NCBI RefSeq assembly: GCF_030272615.1
Contig: NC_081406.1
Location: 246,011,218 to 246,075,217, forward strand
Direction of reading: 5' to 3'
From: Cryptomeria japonica
Lineage: Eukaryota > Streptophyta > Pinopsida > Cupressales > Cupressaceae
DNA: 64,000 bases
Both the position numbers and the translations under genes were made by a program. Of this stretch, positions 11,424-21,593 are shown piece by piece; position 1 is the first letter of the stretch, and each line of letters starts with the position of its first letter. Under the pieces are notes generated by a model. The model was not told where the DNA came from, searched no databases, and saw only the letters and a program-made list of their open reading frames with translations.

Positions 11424-11655
11424 CATATGCACTATTTTCTTCGTCATATGCGCTACACTTGTTAACGTATGTGCTAGTCTGTTGTTCATATGTGCTAATT
11501 TGTATTTCATATGTGTTGTTTTGTCCGGTACATGTTACTAAACTGGTTCACATATGTGCTATAGTTCTGTCTAAATGCACTAATTTGATTAACGAAGGCG
11601 CTAGAGCTTGTTGTAAATGCACTATTTCAGTTTGTGAATGTGCTAGTCTGCTGTA
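11424..11655 (+). repeat. 21-bp-period minisatellite B, about 11 units
   Basis: A core like CATATGTGCTA recurs at 11424, 11445, 11466, 11487, 11508, 11529, 11551, 11572, 11593, 11614 and 11635. The spacing is 21 bp throughout with a single 1-bp slip at the sixth unit. Cores are well kept and the intervening 10 bp are variable. In frame it gives a seven-residue repeat (ICAxxxx), which explains the Cys-rich hydrophobic reading frames here. Confidence 0.85.
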
Positions 11656-13418
11656 TTTTCTATCTGTGGTCATTTTCACAGTCTAAGATTATTTATGTCA
11701 GTCCAATGGCAGGTTTTTGGATGATTTGATTTTCCTATGATGTTCTAGGATGTTTTTGTCTATTCAGAGATGGATATTTGTACTATCTATGGCTTTGAAG
11801 AAAGATGGATGTGCCTTGCTATTGATTATTGTGTTCATATTTGATATATGCAGATATTGAGATTTTTTGGATATCATATGGTTTCATGATTGCCTATGTA
11901 TGAGGTTGTGGATATTGGAATTGTGATATGTATTTATTGATTATTACTTTGGATAATTGTGATTTCTATTATGGTCATCATGTGATGTGAGCTATGGCAT
12001 TTTGGCATTATGTCATTTGGGACCAATGGTCGTTATGGGATTATTATGATGGATCCTAGTTGTTTATGTATATTGTTTATTCTAAGGTCTTGGAACATGG
12101 TATGGGAGAGTGGGCTTTCAAGTGAGTGTCAAGGTCATGAGAAGTAGACTACTAAGAGGTTCCTTGAAAGGATGCTTGGAGATCTATACTGCCAAGAAAT
12201 CTATTGGAATTTTTCTTGCTAAACAAGTGATAACATAATAATTAATTTAGATCGGTTGGGTATTAGGAATTCATCTAACAAATCCCCACTCATAGCCTAT
12301 ATTGCTAGTACAGACTCTATATGAGATCGGGAAGGCCTTCGAGAGGCAAACCGAACTCCCTTAATTCTCTCAAAGGTTGAGATAGTTTCACATGGGTATC
12401 ATGGGTGTCGGGGTGTAAGACCTGAGGATCTTCGTATTGTTGTTATTGTGATGGCATGCGATGACACCCTTCCCTACATGTGTCCTAGTTCCTTATGCCT
12501 TATTGGTTGGGCAACCTCTAGCATTTGTTGTCTTTATGATTTTATCTCCTTGTGGTTGTTGAGGTGTTTATGTCCTTTGGTTGTTAGGTGTCAGCCTAAG
12601 TGTAGAGTGTGTGTGGGACCTTGTGTTACCATTCTCCAAAGCATGGGGGGTGGTTCCTTATTGGTTCCACATGGTCGGGTGGTTTGATGCCTTCTTCCAT
12701 TGGGATTAGCTTCTTCATTAGATGTTTGTGTGCAAGGATGGGGATCCTTTATGTATCTTGAGATTGAATAGACAATATTTTATCATATTTCATGAGATAT
12801 TCATAATTGTAAGTTAGAAGTTATGTAACTTGATGTAAAATGATATTGTAATCTTGTAAGACTTGCTATCTAATGGATTATTATTCTTATGGAAATGCTT
12901 ATGGTTCTCATTGGTAATAGTTGGTGTATTCATATTGTTCTTAATATAATGGATGTAATTTGTAATGTTTATCATTCTAGGTAATGTAGTTCTTCTTTTA
13001 TGGAAATGGTTAGTCATGTTCTAGATGATGAAATTATGTGGTAGGAATATTTGGATTTAGTGTATTAAAATGAATATAAAATGTTAAGGTGATTAGCTGT
13101 TAGTGATATAGTAAATAGATATTTTCCTAAGTTCTTGAAAAAGATGAACGCTAGAATTATTATGCTGTTAATTATGTTCATGTTCTTAGTGTTATGTTAA
13201 GTAATGGTGTTGAGGTGCCCTAGGGAATATTATCTATGTGTTGAGAATACATTTCCGCTTGCTTTGTTACATTTTTATGTTCATGATTTGATGATGTATG
13301 CATTTATTGGATATTATGTTAGTTGATTTATGTATGGTTTTAGATCTTTTAAAAAAAATTATCTCTATTTTATTAGTTAGTTGGTCAATTTCTCTAGGGT
13401 ATTTTGGTGGGAATTACA
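11656..13418. other. Non-coding right part of the 6.9-kb insertion
   Basis: No supported gene. It holds the inverted counterpart (about 12590-12715) of the 7100-7180 block and ends at the TSD-flanked terminus GGGAATTACA. Confidence 0.5.
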
Positions 13419-13423
13419 ATCTC

Positions 13424-13746
13424 AAAGCAACATCCTTCAAGGTTTTTGGGAAGATTTTTAGTTTATAGGCATCAATTATGTAGTCATAGCTATGACACAA
13501 GACATCAAACTCATATAGGAAAGTATCAAGGTCTTTTGTAATTAATCCATAAAAGTCAAGCAGAGCAGATGGAGATATGTTCTTCAGAGCAACAACTCGT
13601 TCTTGGTTAAAGATAGGGAACTTAAAAGTGATTAATTCTACAGATTTCTCTACATCTTCTTTAACCATTGTGGTAGGTGTTTCTTGTGTTGTCTCTTTTA
13701 TTGTTGTGAATACTCCTTGTGGTTGGGGTTCCTCAAAAGAAGTCAT
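13424..13746 (-). pseudogene. Ty3/gypsy gag N-terminus
   Basis: This minus-strand frame starts with MTSFEEPQPQG at 13746. It contains PIFNQERVVALKNISPSALLDFYGL, then TFLYEFDVLCHSYDY and KIFPKTLKDVALR, all typical of the capsid N-terminus in plant Tat/Athila-like gags. It runs without a stop until the 6.9-kb insertion at 13418, and the following gag codons lie at 6513 and below. The start is supported by Met at the beginning of the conserved block. It sits 80 bp from the gag-only element at 13827. Confidence 0.85.
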
Positions 13747-13826
13747 TCTCTCATTGTATTGAATATATCTTGTAGTTGCATTGTTGTGTATAATGGATCT
13801 TTATACTTCTTGTTTGTATCCAATAT

Positions 13827-15021
13827 TGTAAAGCGGAAAAATCGAACCCTAGTCGTTCTCCCCTCCCCTAACTCCAAGGAGAGAGAAGGGAGAGTCACTA
13901 GGGTTGATGGTTTTCACTTAGGCGGGACTTTACATTCAAAAGAGGGGTTGAAACCCACAAGATCCAATCCCACACAATGCAAGATTGGATTCTAAATGAG
14001 TTTCAAGGGTTAAGACATCAAGGATACCCTCTTTTGTAAAGAAATGTGGATAGAAAGATTAAGCTAGGAATGCATGAAAAGTGAGAAAGATTCACTTATA
14101 AATAGAGATAGGAATATAGGATGAAGCTGCGGACCTGGAATTAGCAGTAAAATGTCGAGACGGTGCTGTTCTGCAAATTTGAGCGAAAGTTGACGGGACG
14201 ATGGCACCCGGCGTGCACACGGTCCTCCGAAAAATCCGAGAAACGAAGGGGGATCTGTTCGTCTCTGCACAAGGATTCCAGATCTTCAATTACAGCCGCG
14301 TACCTGCAACCTACACACAGAAAAGAGAGGACGATTGGGGGGTTAGGGATGAGGGGTTTGCCCTTAGGTCAAACCCCAGTTTTGGAATTAACCAAGAAAT
14401 GAGAATGTTGTAAATGTAAATGTTTGTAATGTAAACAAGTACTGATACCTTGTTGTAAGAATGTTTGTATTCTTACATGCGAAGGTGTAATGTATGTAGC
14501 ATGTAATGTGTTGTATGTGATCTCCTCTTCAATGGTTGAATCCTTGTCTTGAATGCAACACTTAGCCTTGAATGGAGACTTAGAATGATCAATTGCTTGA
14601 AGGAATGCTTGAATGCTTGAATGTTTGAATGCTTGAATATCGTTTCCGCCTTTTTTTTTTTCATCTCCCTCAAAATGGGAGAGGAGATGTAGTTTATATA
14701 CTTGTCAATTAGGGTTGATAGACTGATTTTCCCGACCTTAGGCCAACCAGGAAACATTATTTCCCGAATTGCAAACTTAAAAGCCCGATGCCCAAAAGAG
14801 ACCGGGCCCAAAATAGGGCCAGGGACCAAGGCGCTGGGCGCCATGGTCTCACCTCCCGGGACAGCAGGGTGCAAGGAGGGGTCATGCCAAGGTACAGAAA
14901 AATGCAGTTTTTGGTGTCACAAGCAGGTTTCGGGGTCTCCATTCAGGTTTAACATTGCATCGCCATCGTGAAGACCCAAATGCAGTCGAAATTGCAAGTG
15001 TCGCAATTTTAGGACGCTACA
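13827..15021 (-). repeat. 3' LTR of the gag-only element
   Basis: On the minus strand it starts TGTAGCGTCCTAAAATTG and ends TTTTTCCGCTTTACA. It contains a poly(T/A) tract near 14650 and a short array of TTGAATGC units near 14600-14640. A GTGCACACGGTCCTC motif lies at about 14212-14226. Confidence 0.95.
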
Positions 15022-15036
15022 TTTAGCCCCCACTTT
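15022..15036 (-). promoter_or_regulatory. Polypurine tract
   Basis: Read on the minus strand, AAAGTGGGGGCTAAA directly abuts the 3' LTR. It would prime plus-strand DNA synthesis. Confidence 0.9.
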
Positions 15037-15771
15037 AGCGGGAGTATAAGTGTACGCTCATACTTCCGGTAAAGTACAAGGAAACAACATTGAAAAACTT
15101 TCACCACGTCAAGGAGCCAAGATACACCAAGCCCCCAGTGGACTAAGGATCTTACAACTTCGATTGACAAAGTAAAAGGGAAGATCATGAGGGAGAACCA
15201 TGACTGGCAGTAGTAAGGTTCCCTCACTATGAGTCATGCAAGAAAGATATCAAAAATTTTCAAGGCAAGGCTAAATTTGTCAAGAAATTTTCAAGTATCT
15301 TGAAAAGATATGAACGAGATGTATGCCCCCCTACGTTAAAGCGATCGCACACGCCTCACCGGGGGTGATTGCTTTAAGGTAGTGATACATATAAAAATGA
15401 GAAGGGAAAGGAGCACTTTATCACAAGGATTTAGCCCCCAAGTGTGAGATAAGCCCAAGGATAATAGACACAAAACACAAAGCACAAGGTGACTTCGCTT
15501 TCCTCGGGGTCAGTATGCTGTATGATAATTCATGTATATCATATGTATGTATGCATAATTGTTCTTCATTCCCCAATCAAGGAAGGTCACCTAGAAGAGG
15601 GGAACACATGTGTCTTTTGAGTCAACATGAGAGAGACCAAGAGATCTCAATGCTTTGCATCGTCCTCAAGTAGACAACACTAAGGACAACAAATAGAAGA
15701 ATGAGAATAACACATAGAAGAAGTAACAAAAGAGATCAAGAGAGGAGGAGAGAATCTGCTATGCTAATGAA
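15037..15771 (-). other. 3' untranslated region of the gag-only element
   Basis: About 730 bp lie between the gag stop and the PPT, with no conserved frame. A GCGATCGC palindrome near 15340-15350 is the only short symmetric site I noticed. Confidence 0.5.
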
Positions 15772-18768
15772 CTAGTCTAGCATGTCATCTACCCCCCGAT
15801 CTTGCTGATCAGTATTTCGGGAAGGTAGGAAACACGCTAGAGGAGGAACATCCAACACAGCAGATGGAGCTATCACAAGATCCAAACAAGGGCTATGTTC
15901 ATGTTCCAAGCCACGGTGTTCTTGTCTAGGAGCTAGGATAAGTGCTTTAGAAAATGCGTTAGATAAATGGTTATCAACATCAACATATTCATATTCAGTA
16001 TCAGAATGAACAGGAGTAACATTTTCATCATGAATAACATTTTCATCTATATCATCATCAAGATTTATAAAAATAGGATCTTTAACTCGCACAGGATCAA
16101 GACCATCATGCATCTTATGTTTAGGAGATTTCGGCTCGATTCTCGGCTGAGGAGAAAATGGAATAATATTGGCTGAAGGTGTTTTTGGGGATTGCAAAGT
16201 TTGAGAAGCAGCTGCCTGAGCTCTAAGACGACGCTTTCGTCGGCGTTCACGTGCAGAACGATTTCGTCTAGTCTTAGTAGGAAGTTGAGAAGATTGAGGA
16301 GGAGGAATGTTCTCATCCTTTTCACTTGGGTGTTTAGGTTGTGGTCTCTTAGGTTGAATAATAGGAGAAGAGGAAGGTCTCTTCTCTCCATAAGAGGAAG
16401 GAGGAGGAACTGCTCCATATAAGGGAGGAATATTTGGTTTAGGAAGGAGGCCAAGTCCATCATGACGAGGAGGGATAGGTCTACTTTTAGGAAGTTTATT
16501 AGATATAGGCATAGTCACATCCATAGGAATGGGTTGGGAATCTTCTTGAGGAAAGACATTAGTTTTATCTTTCAAAGGAAGAACTTCCTTCTCAAGAATG
16601 ATAGGAATATCAAGTTTGGGTGTTCTAGGTTCACTTAGAGATAGGATCATGTCTTTTTTCCACTTTTGATAAGATTTAAAAAGATGATCCCTTCGCGGAG
16701 GAAGAGATTGGAATTGTTTAGGCCAAAAGTAATCAATAGGAATGCTAGAAGCTCTTTCAGTTGGTTTAAAGAGGCTATGATTGATAGTAACAACTTCACC
16801 ATTATGGGGAAATTTCAAGCACTTGTGAATAGGAGAAGCAATAGCTTTCATGGAAGATAGCCAAGGATAGCCTAGCTTCACACGAAATTGTTCGGACGAT
16901 GGAATAATAGCAAAGTCCACATCAAGGGATTTGTTATGGACCTCAATAGGTAATGTAATAGAACCAATTGCAGGAGAAGAAAATGCATCAAATAATTTCA
17001 CAACCACATTTGTTTCGTCATAGATTACTAGATTCAATTGCAAAGTAAAAAGAAATTCTTCAGTAATGACATTAACCATACAAGAAGGATCAATAAGCAC
17101 TCCACGGCAAGGTGTATTCTTGACTTTTGCAACTATATATAAAGGACCATCAGGTGCCCTGATAGTTTCACTGGAATCAAATGTGATGGAAGGTTCTTTA
17201 GGGATTTTCTGCTGCTCTACAAAGTTAATCACATTCGGAGTCATAGACACGAGATCATCAGGTGAGACAGAGGAATCAGTAGTATCAATCGCATTAGAGG
17301 TATGAGAAGGCAATGGATCAGTAAAAATCTTAAGATTTTGGTTAGGAGGAGCTACAGATGTGTTGCCTTTATCATTCACTCCAGAAATAGAAATAGTATT
17401 ATTATCAATCAAATCTTGAATTTTCCCCTTTAAAGCAAAACATTTTTCAGTATCATGCCTAGGATGACGATGAAATTGACAAAAAGATTTGTTATCAAAA
17501 TAGGGTGAATTAATCTTTGCAGGATCTATTTGCCTTATAGGAGGGAGAGTAAGCACATTTTGTTCCAATAACTTATTCATAATACTATGCAATGATTCAT
17601 TCAAAGGAGTAAACTTTCTTTCTTTCTTGAAAAATTTAGAAATAGGAGGCACACCTGATGCTGCATTCACATTGTTGTTGATGATGTTTTCATTGAATTT
17701 AATGGACTCTCTGTTCAGTTTAAACTTCCCAAATGGTTGTTGACTACTATCACCCTTATCACTCGGAGTCATAGGATTTGCTTGTTCCATTTGACTCACA
17801 GTCAGTTGATAATTGTGAAGAGTTGCGCACAACTGTTGGAAAGAAGTAAACTCAAAAAACAGGAGTTTTTCTCTAATATCTTTTTGTAAATTAGAAATAA
17901 AGATTCTTTGAATATCATTGTCAGGTACTGGAAAAGAAATCTGAGCATACAAACGCTTATATCTACCGATGAAATCAGTCACTTTTTCTTTAACACCTTG
18001 TTTACAATGCATTAAATCAATCAAAGTAACTTTAGGACTTATATTGTTTTGAAATTGTTGAATAAAAGCATTTGCAAGTTGTTCAAAAGAAGTAATAGAA
18101 TAAGAAGGCAACGAGCAATACCATTGTAGGGCTTTATCTCTTAATGTTCTAGTAAACAGTTTTGCAAGCAACCTTTGGTCATAAGCAAAATCGGTACATA
18201 TTGTTTGAAATGTCTTAACATGTGTTAGTGGATCACCCTTACCATTATAAAGCTCCAAATGCGGAATTTCAACATGTTTAGGGGGAATAGCTCGAACAAT
18301 GTCAAGAGAAAGTGGGCTCGCAACATCAAATGTTGGCACACTAAACTTAGATTGATTCATAGAGGCAATTTGTTGTTGTAAGGAAGAGACAGTTTGTGCA
18401 AGATTGTTAATGGTCGCTTCAGTCGAAGAGTTCATATTAGACGTGTTAGATTGTGATGGAGGTGTTATGTTATTGAAAGAAGGTAGAGAGTAAGGTGGCG
18501 GGACACTATGATAGTTAGTCATAGGAGATGATTGGAAAGGAGGAACACTACAAGGAGGAATGGAATGATTAAACGAATTGCCCCCTTGCATCATGTTCAT
18601 TTGTGGTGATATAATAGGAACAGTCATTGAAGGAATGAATGAAGAAGTTGGATTGATTGAAGAGGAAGGATTGCCCCCATGACTGGTGATCATAGGGGGA
18701 ATGTCTTGTATTGAAGTAGTCATTATGTTTGATGTAAAAGTAGGTATACTAGCAATAGGAGTCGACAA
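15772..18768 (-). CDS. Gag-protease polyprotein, intact, 998 codons
   Basis: This is the structural polyprotein expected to form virus-like particles. Residues 1-150 are Pro/Ser/Asn-rich with a short coiled-coil-like LAQTVSSLQQQIASM. Residues about 165-330 form the capsid-type gag domain (LELYNGKGDPLTHVKTF, LRDKALQWYCSLP, FIQQF). A zinc-binding motif C430-x2-H433...H438-x4-C443 replaces the usual knuckle. Residues about 540-650 look like the retroviral aspartic protease with LID(560)PS and LGYPWL(637). Asp560 is kept, but the expected Thr-Gly after it is Pro-Ser, so activity is doubtful. The tail has a basic block (RRNRSARERRRKRRLR) and an acidic end. The first codon at 18768 is TTG. The frame stays open without ATG to about 18885, so the true start is uncertain. 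There is no RT domain. Confidence 0.9.
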   Translation of the reverse strand: MSTPIASIPTFTSNIMTTSIQDIPPMITSHGGNPSSSINPTSSFIPSMTVPIISPQMNMMQGGNSFNHSIPPCSVPPFQSSPMTNYHSVPPPYSLPSFNNITPPSQSNTSNMNSSTEATINNLAQTVSSLQQQIASMNQSKFSVPTFDVASPLSLDIVRAIPPKHVEIPHLELYNGKGDPLTHVKTFQTICTDFAYDQRLLAKLFTRTLRDKALQWYCSLPSYSITSFEQLANAFIQQFQNNISPKVTLIDLMHCKQGVKEKVTDFIGRYKRLYAQISFPVPDNDIQRIFISNLQKDIREKLLFFEFTSFQQLCATLHNYQLTVSQMEQANPMTPSDKGDSSQQPFGKFKLNRESIKFNENIINNNVNAASGVPPISKFFKKERKFTPLNESLHSIMNKLLEQNVLTLPPIRQIDPAKINSPYFDNKSFCQFHRHPRHDTEKCFALKGKIQDLIDNNTISISGVNDKGNTSVAPPNQNLKIFTDPLPSHTSNAIDTTDSSVSPDDLVSMTPNVINFVEQQKIPKEPSITFDSSETIRAPDGPLYIVAKVKNTPCRGVLIDPSCMVNVITEEFLFTLQLNLVIYDETNVVVKLFDAFSSPAIGSITLPIEVHNKSLDVDFAIIPSSEQFRVKLGYPWLSSMKAIASPIHKCLKFPHNGEVVTINHSLFKPTERASSIPIDYFWPKQFQSLPPRRDHLFKSYQKWKKDMILSLSEPRTPKLDIPIILEKEVLPLKDKTNVFPQEDSQPIPMDVTMPISNKLPKSRPIPPRHDGLGLLPKPNIPPLYGAVPPPSSYGEKRPSSSPIIQPKRPQPKHPSEKDENIPPPQSSQLPTKTRRNRSARERRRKRRLRAQAAASQTLQSPKTPSANIIPFSPQPRIEPKSPKHKMHDGLDPVRVKDPIFINLDDDIDENVIHDENVTPVHSDTEYEYVDVDNHLSNAFSKALILAPRQEHRGLEHEHSPCLDLVIAPSAVLDVPPLACFLPSRNTDQQDRGVDDMLD

Positions 18769-18809
18769 AGGAATAGAATGATTGACTTGAGTAGGAGGTT
18801 GTGTATAAC

Positions 18810-19196
18810 CTAAGGTTTCGGCACAACTTTCATAGGCATCACATTCGAATCCACAATGTGTGCAATACCACGCAAAATATCAATTCCATTCTTATCACTT
18901 TGAACCATACGTTTTAGACCCTCAATTAATGAAAGAGCTTGACTATCGGGGTATTCTTGAGACATCCATTGTCGAAAATCATCAAATTGGTTATCCAATT
19001 TTGAAAGTTGTTCTACAGAAACCTCATGGAGAGCTTCTTCATCATTAAGAGGATTGGAGGAATTACCCATGTCCTCGTTAAAAAGGCCATTCAAATTAGG
19101 TTCCATCTCCTCAGTAATTAAACCTTGGAAGGACTTAATTCTAAGGCTTCGTCTAACGGGAATAGTGTAAGTAGGGCTTATTGTTGTAAAACTCAT
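18810..19196 (-). CDS. 128-codon ORF upstream of gag
   Basis: A minus-strand ORF starts with ATG at 19196 (MSFTTISPTYTIPVRRSLRIKS) and ends at 18810 with VVPKP. It is acidic in the middle (EQLSKLDNQFDDFRQWMSQEYP) and has no known domain. It overlaps by about 75 bp, in another frame, the ATG-less upstream extension of the gag ORF. It may therefore be the true gag N-terminus, joined by a frameshift or broken by an indel, or a separate small protein. It lies in the 5' leader after the GA microsatellite. Confidence 0.5.
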   Translation of the reverse strand: MSFTTISPTYTIPVRRSLRIKSFQGLITEEMEPNLNGLFNEDMGNSSNPLNDEEALHEVSVEQLSKLDNQFDDFRQWMSQEYPDSQALSLIEGLKRMVQSDKNGIDILRGIAHIVDSNVMPMKVVPKP

Positions 19197-19200
19197 GCAC

Positions 19201-19201
<1 letters not shown>

Positions 19202-19236
<35 letters not shown>
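19202..19236 (+). repeat. (GA)n microsatellite
   Basis: About 17 perfect AG/GA repeats lie just upstream (minus sense) of the 128-codon ORF start. Confidence 0.95.
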
Positions 19237-19240
<4 letters not shown>

Positions 19241-19254
19241 GAATTTTAGAGGTA

Positions 19255-20045
19255 GCAAATTTCAATAAAATCAGCCAATCTCCTAGATTTAAGCTGTTAA
19301 ATACAATCAGGACAATCTCTCGAAATTTCAGAAAAAATGTCCGGGACCGTGGCAAACAGAGTGCACACGGTCCTCGTAACTTTTTTCAAAATTTTCAGGG
19401 ATGAAAGTTATGATGATTTTAAAGCTAATCTGAAAAAATTGAGTGATTTTACGATCTGTAGATAGGCCAAATTAAAGTTGCAATCTCAAAATTGAACCCT
19501 ACCAAGATTGTTGAAAAATGTAAAATTTGAATTTTGAAAAGGAGAGGGAAACTGAAATTTTGAATTTTATGATTTTAGAGGGAATACTGAAAGCAATGCA
19601 GGTTTTGAAATTTAAAAGTTGACTCGATTTCATGCAAAATTTGAATTTTGAAAGTGGAAATCAAAGTTGTTGCAATTAAACACTTAATTTCAAAAGTCAC
19701 AAATTGCAAGAATTTGAATAAAGCACTGAAATTTCGAATGAATGCTAACACACTTTTCAGATTTAGGACAGCAAGAAACACAATTTTGATATGAATTTCA
19801 ATTTCACCAATTTTTGAATGATTAGAAGCCTTAATCCAAGCAATCACTAGACCAACTTTGACCTTAATTTTGAAAGTGTTAAATTTGATAAAATCAGCCA
19901 AATTTCTGGATTTTAGCAGAAAAAAAACAGTAAGATCTAGCTCCCGAAATTTCAGAAAAAATGTCGGGGACGATGTCGCTCGGGGTGCACACGGTCCTCG
20001 CAACTTTTTTCCAAATTTTCAGGGATGAAAGATATTGTGATTTTA
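19255..20045 (-). repeat. Duplicated 150-170-bp block in the 5' leader
   Basis: A block at about 19258-19420 recurs at about 19875-20045, with shared runs such as CGAAATTTCAGAAAAAATGTC, GTGCACACGGTCCTCG and TTTTCAGGGATGAAAG. The copies are roughly 615-625 bp apart, in the same orientation, and clearly diverged. Confidence 0.8.
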
Positions 20046-20375
20046 TTGTGGAATCCAAAGTTACAGCCGATTTGGAGGTGTTTTGATCAGTGAAATTATC
20101 AGTCAAAGGTTGAATCAAGGAGGTTTTAAAAATTAGGGTTTTGACATTTAACCACTTAATTTTCAGAATTAAAGCACAAAATTGACAATTTGCAATAGAA
20201 GGGTAGATCTGAAACAAGCATTAACAATTAAACATTCCACAAGTTTAATTACTAAAAAGAAAATTTTAGGGTTTTTATGCAATTAGCCTCTAAAATTTGC
20301 AAAAGATCAAACATGGAAATGTAATTAAGGAAACAAAATTTTCAGATCTAACCATGAATAATCAGAATGAGGATG

Positions 20376-20393
20376 TTCACGTCGGGTTCACCA
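20376..20393 (-). promoter_or_regulatory. Primer binding site of the gag-only element
   Basis: Minus-strand TGGTGAACCCGACGTGAA starts 3 nt after the 5' LTR. TGG is the complement of a tRNA CCA end. I cannot assign the tRNA without a search. Confidence 0.75.
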
Positions 20394-20396
20394 AAA

Positions 20397-21593
20397 TGTA
20401 AAGTGGAAAAATCGAACCCTAGTCGTTCTCCCCTCCCCTAACTCCAAGGAGAGAGAAGGGAGAGTCACTAGGGTTGATGGTTTTCACTTAGGAGGGACTT
20501 TACATTCAAAAGAGGGGTTGAAACCCACAAGATCCAATCCCACACAATGCAAGATTGGATTCTAAATGAGTTTCAAGGGTTAAGACATCAAGGATACCCT
20601 CTTTTGTAAAGAAATGTGGATAGAAAGATTAAGCTAGGAATGCATGAAAAGTGAGAAAGATTCACTTATAAACAGAGATAGGAATATAGGATGAAGCTGC
20701 GGACCTGGAATTAGCAGTAAAATGTCGAGACGGTGCTGTTCTGCAAATTTGAGCGAAAGTTGATGGGACGATGGCACCCGGCGTGCACACGGTCCTCCGA
20801 AAAATCTGCGAAACGAAGGGGGATCTGTTCGTCTCTGCACAAGGATTCCAGATCTTCAATTACAGTCGCGTACCTGCAACCTACACACAGAAAAGAGAGG
20901 ACGATTGGGGGGTTAGGGATGAGGGGTTTGCCCTTAGGTCAAACACCGGTTTTGGAATTAACCAAGAAATGAGAATGTTGTAAATGTAAATGTTTGTAAT
21001 GTAAACAAGTACTGATACCTTGTTGTAAGAATGTTTGTATTCTTACATGCGAAGGTGTAATGTATGTAGCATGTAATGTGTTGTATGTGATCTCCTCTTC
21101 AATGGTTGAATCCTTGTCTTGAATGCAACACTTAGCCTTGAATGGAGACTTAGAATGATCAATTGCTTGAAGGAATGCTTGATTGCTTGATTGTTTGAAT
21201 GCTTGAATATCGTTTCCGCCTTTTTTTTTTTTTCATCTCCCTTAAAATGGGAGAGGAAATGTAGTTTATATACTTGTCAATTAGGGTTGATAGACTGATT
21301 TTCCCGACCTTAGGCCGACCAAGAAACATTATTTCCCGAATTGCAAACTTAAAAGCCCGATGCCCAAAAGAGACCGGGCCCAAAATAGGGCCAGGTACCA
21401 GGGCGCTAGGCGCCATGGTCCCACCTCCCGGGACAGCAGGGTGCAAGGAGGGGTCATGCCAAGGTACAGAAAAATGTAGTTTTTGGTGTCACAAGCAGGT
21501 TTCGGGGTCTCCATTCAGGTTTAACATTGCATCACCATCGTGAAGACCCAAATGCAGTCGAAATTGCAAGTGTCACAATTTTAGGACGCTACA
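20397..21593 (-). repeat. 5' LTR of the gag-only element
   Basis: Near-identical to 13827-15021, with differences mainly transitions and a T-tract length change. Minus-strand start TGTAGCGTCCTAAAATTG and end TTTTTCCACTTTACA. Confidence 0.95.

Larger units (their letters stand above)
6514..13418. mobile_element. 6.9-kb non-coding LTR-type insertion with TSD ATCTC
   Basis: The gypsy gag is interrupted between 6513 and 13419, and ATCTC is found on both sides (6509-6513 and 13419-13423). The inserted DNA begins TATAGTGCCCC and ends GGGAATTACA, close to TG...CA if one decayed base is allowed. I see no gag, pol or transposase of its own. It contains two 21-bp-period minisatellites, a TTTA-rich tract and a younger LINE. 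It may be a giant solo LTR, a large non-coding retrotransposon derivative or a fold-back element. Orientation is not established. Boundaries are well supported, the class is not. Confidence 0.6.
13827..21593 (-). mobile_element. Non-autonomous gag-only LTR retrotransposon (TR-GAG type), complete
   Basis: A 7767-bp element on the minus strand has 1195- and 1197-bp LTRs and an exact 5-bp TSD AATAT (13822-13826 and 21594-21598). Its PBS is next to the right LTR and its PPT next to the left LTR. The internal 5.4 kb encodes one long gag-protease ORF and a small upstream ORF, with no RT, RNase H or integrase. Such elements have been described in plants as TR-GAG, or terminal-repeat retrotransposons with a GAG domain. 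It would rely on enzymes from an autonomous partner. The LTRs differ at roughly 22 positions by my reading (about 2%), so the insertion is young compared with its gypsy host. Confidence 0.9.

Noticed and set aside
11167-11686. Three overlapping hydrophobic Cys-rich plus-strand frames
   Set aside because: The seven-residue periodicity is explained by the 21-bp DNA repeat, and three frames are open at once.
14064-14971. Several 60-130-codon frames duplicated at 20634-21543
   Set aside because: They lie within the two LTRs of the gag-only element and are open on both strands without known domains, so LTR sequence is the simpler reading.
15967-17305. Plus-strand frames of 64-79 codons
   Set aside because: They are shadows opposite the long gag-protease ORF.
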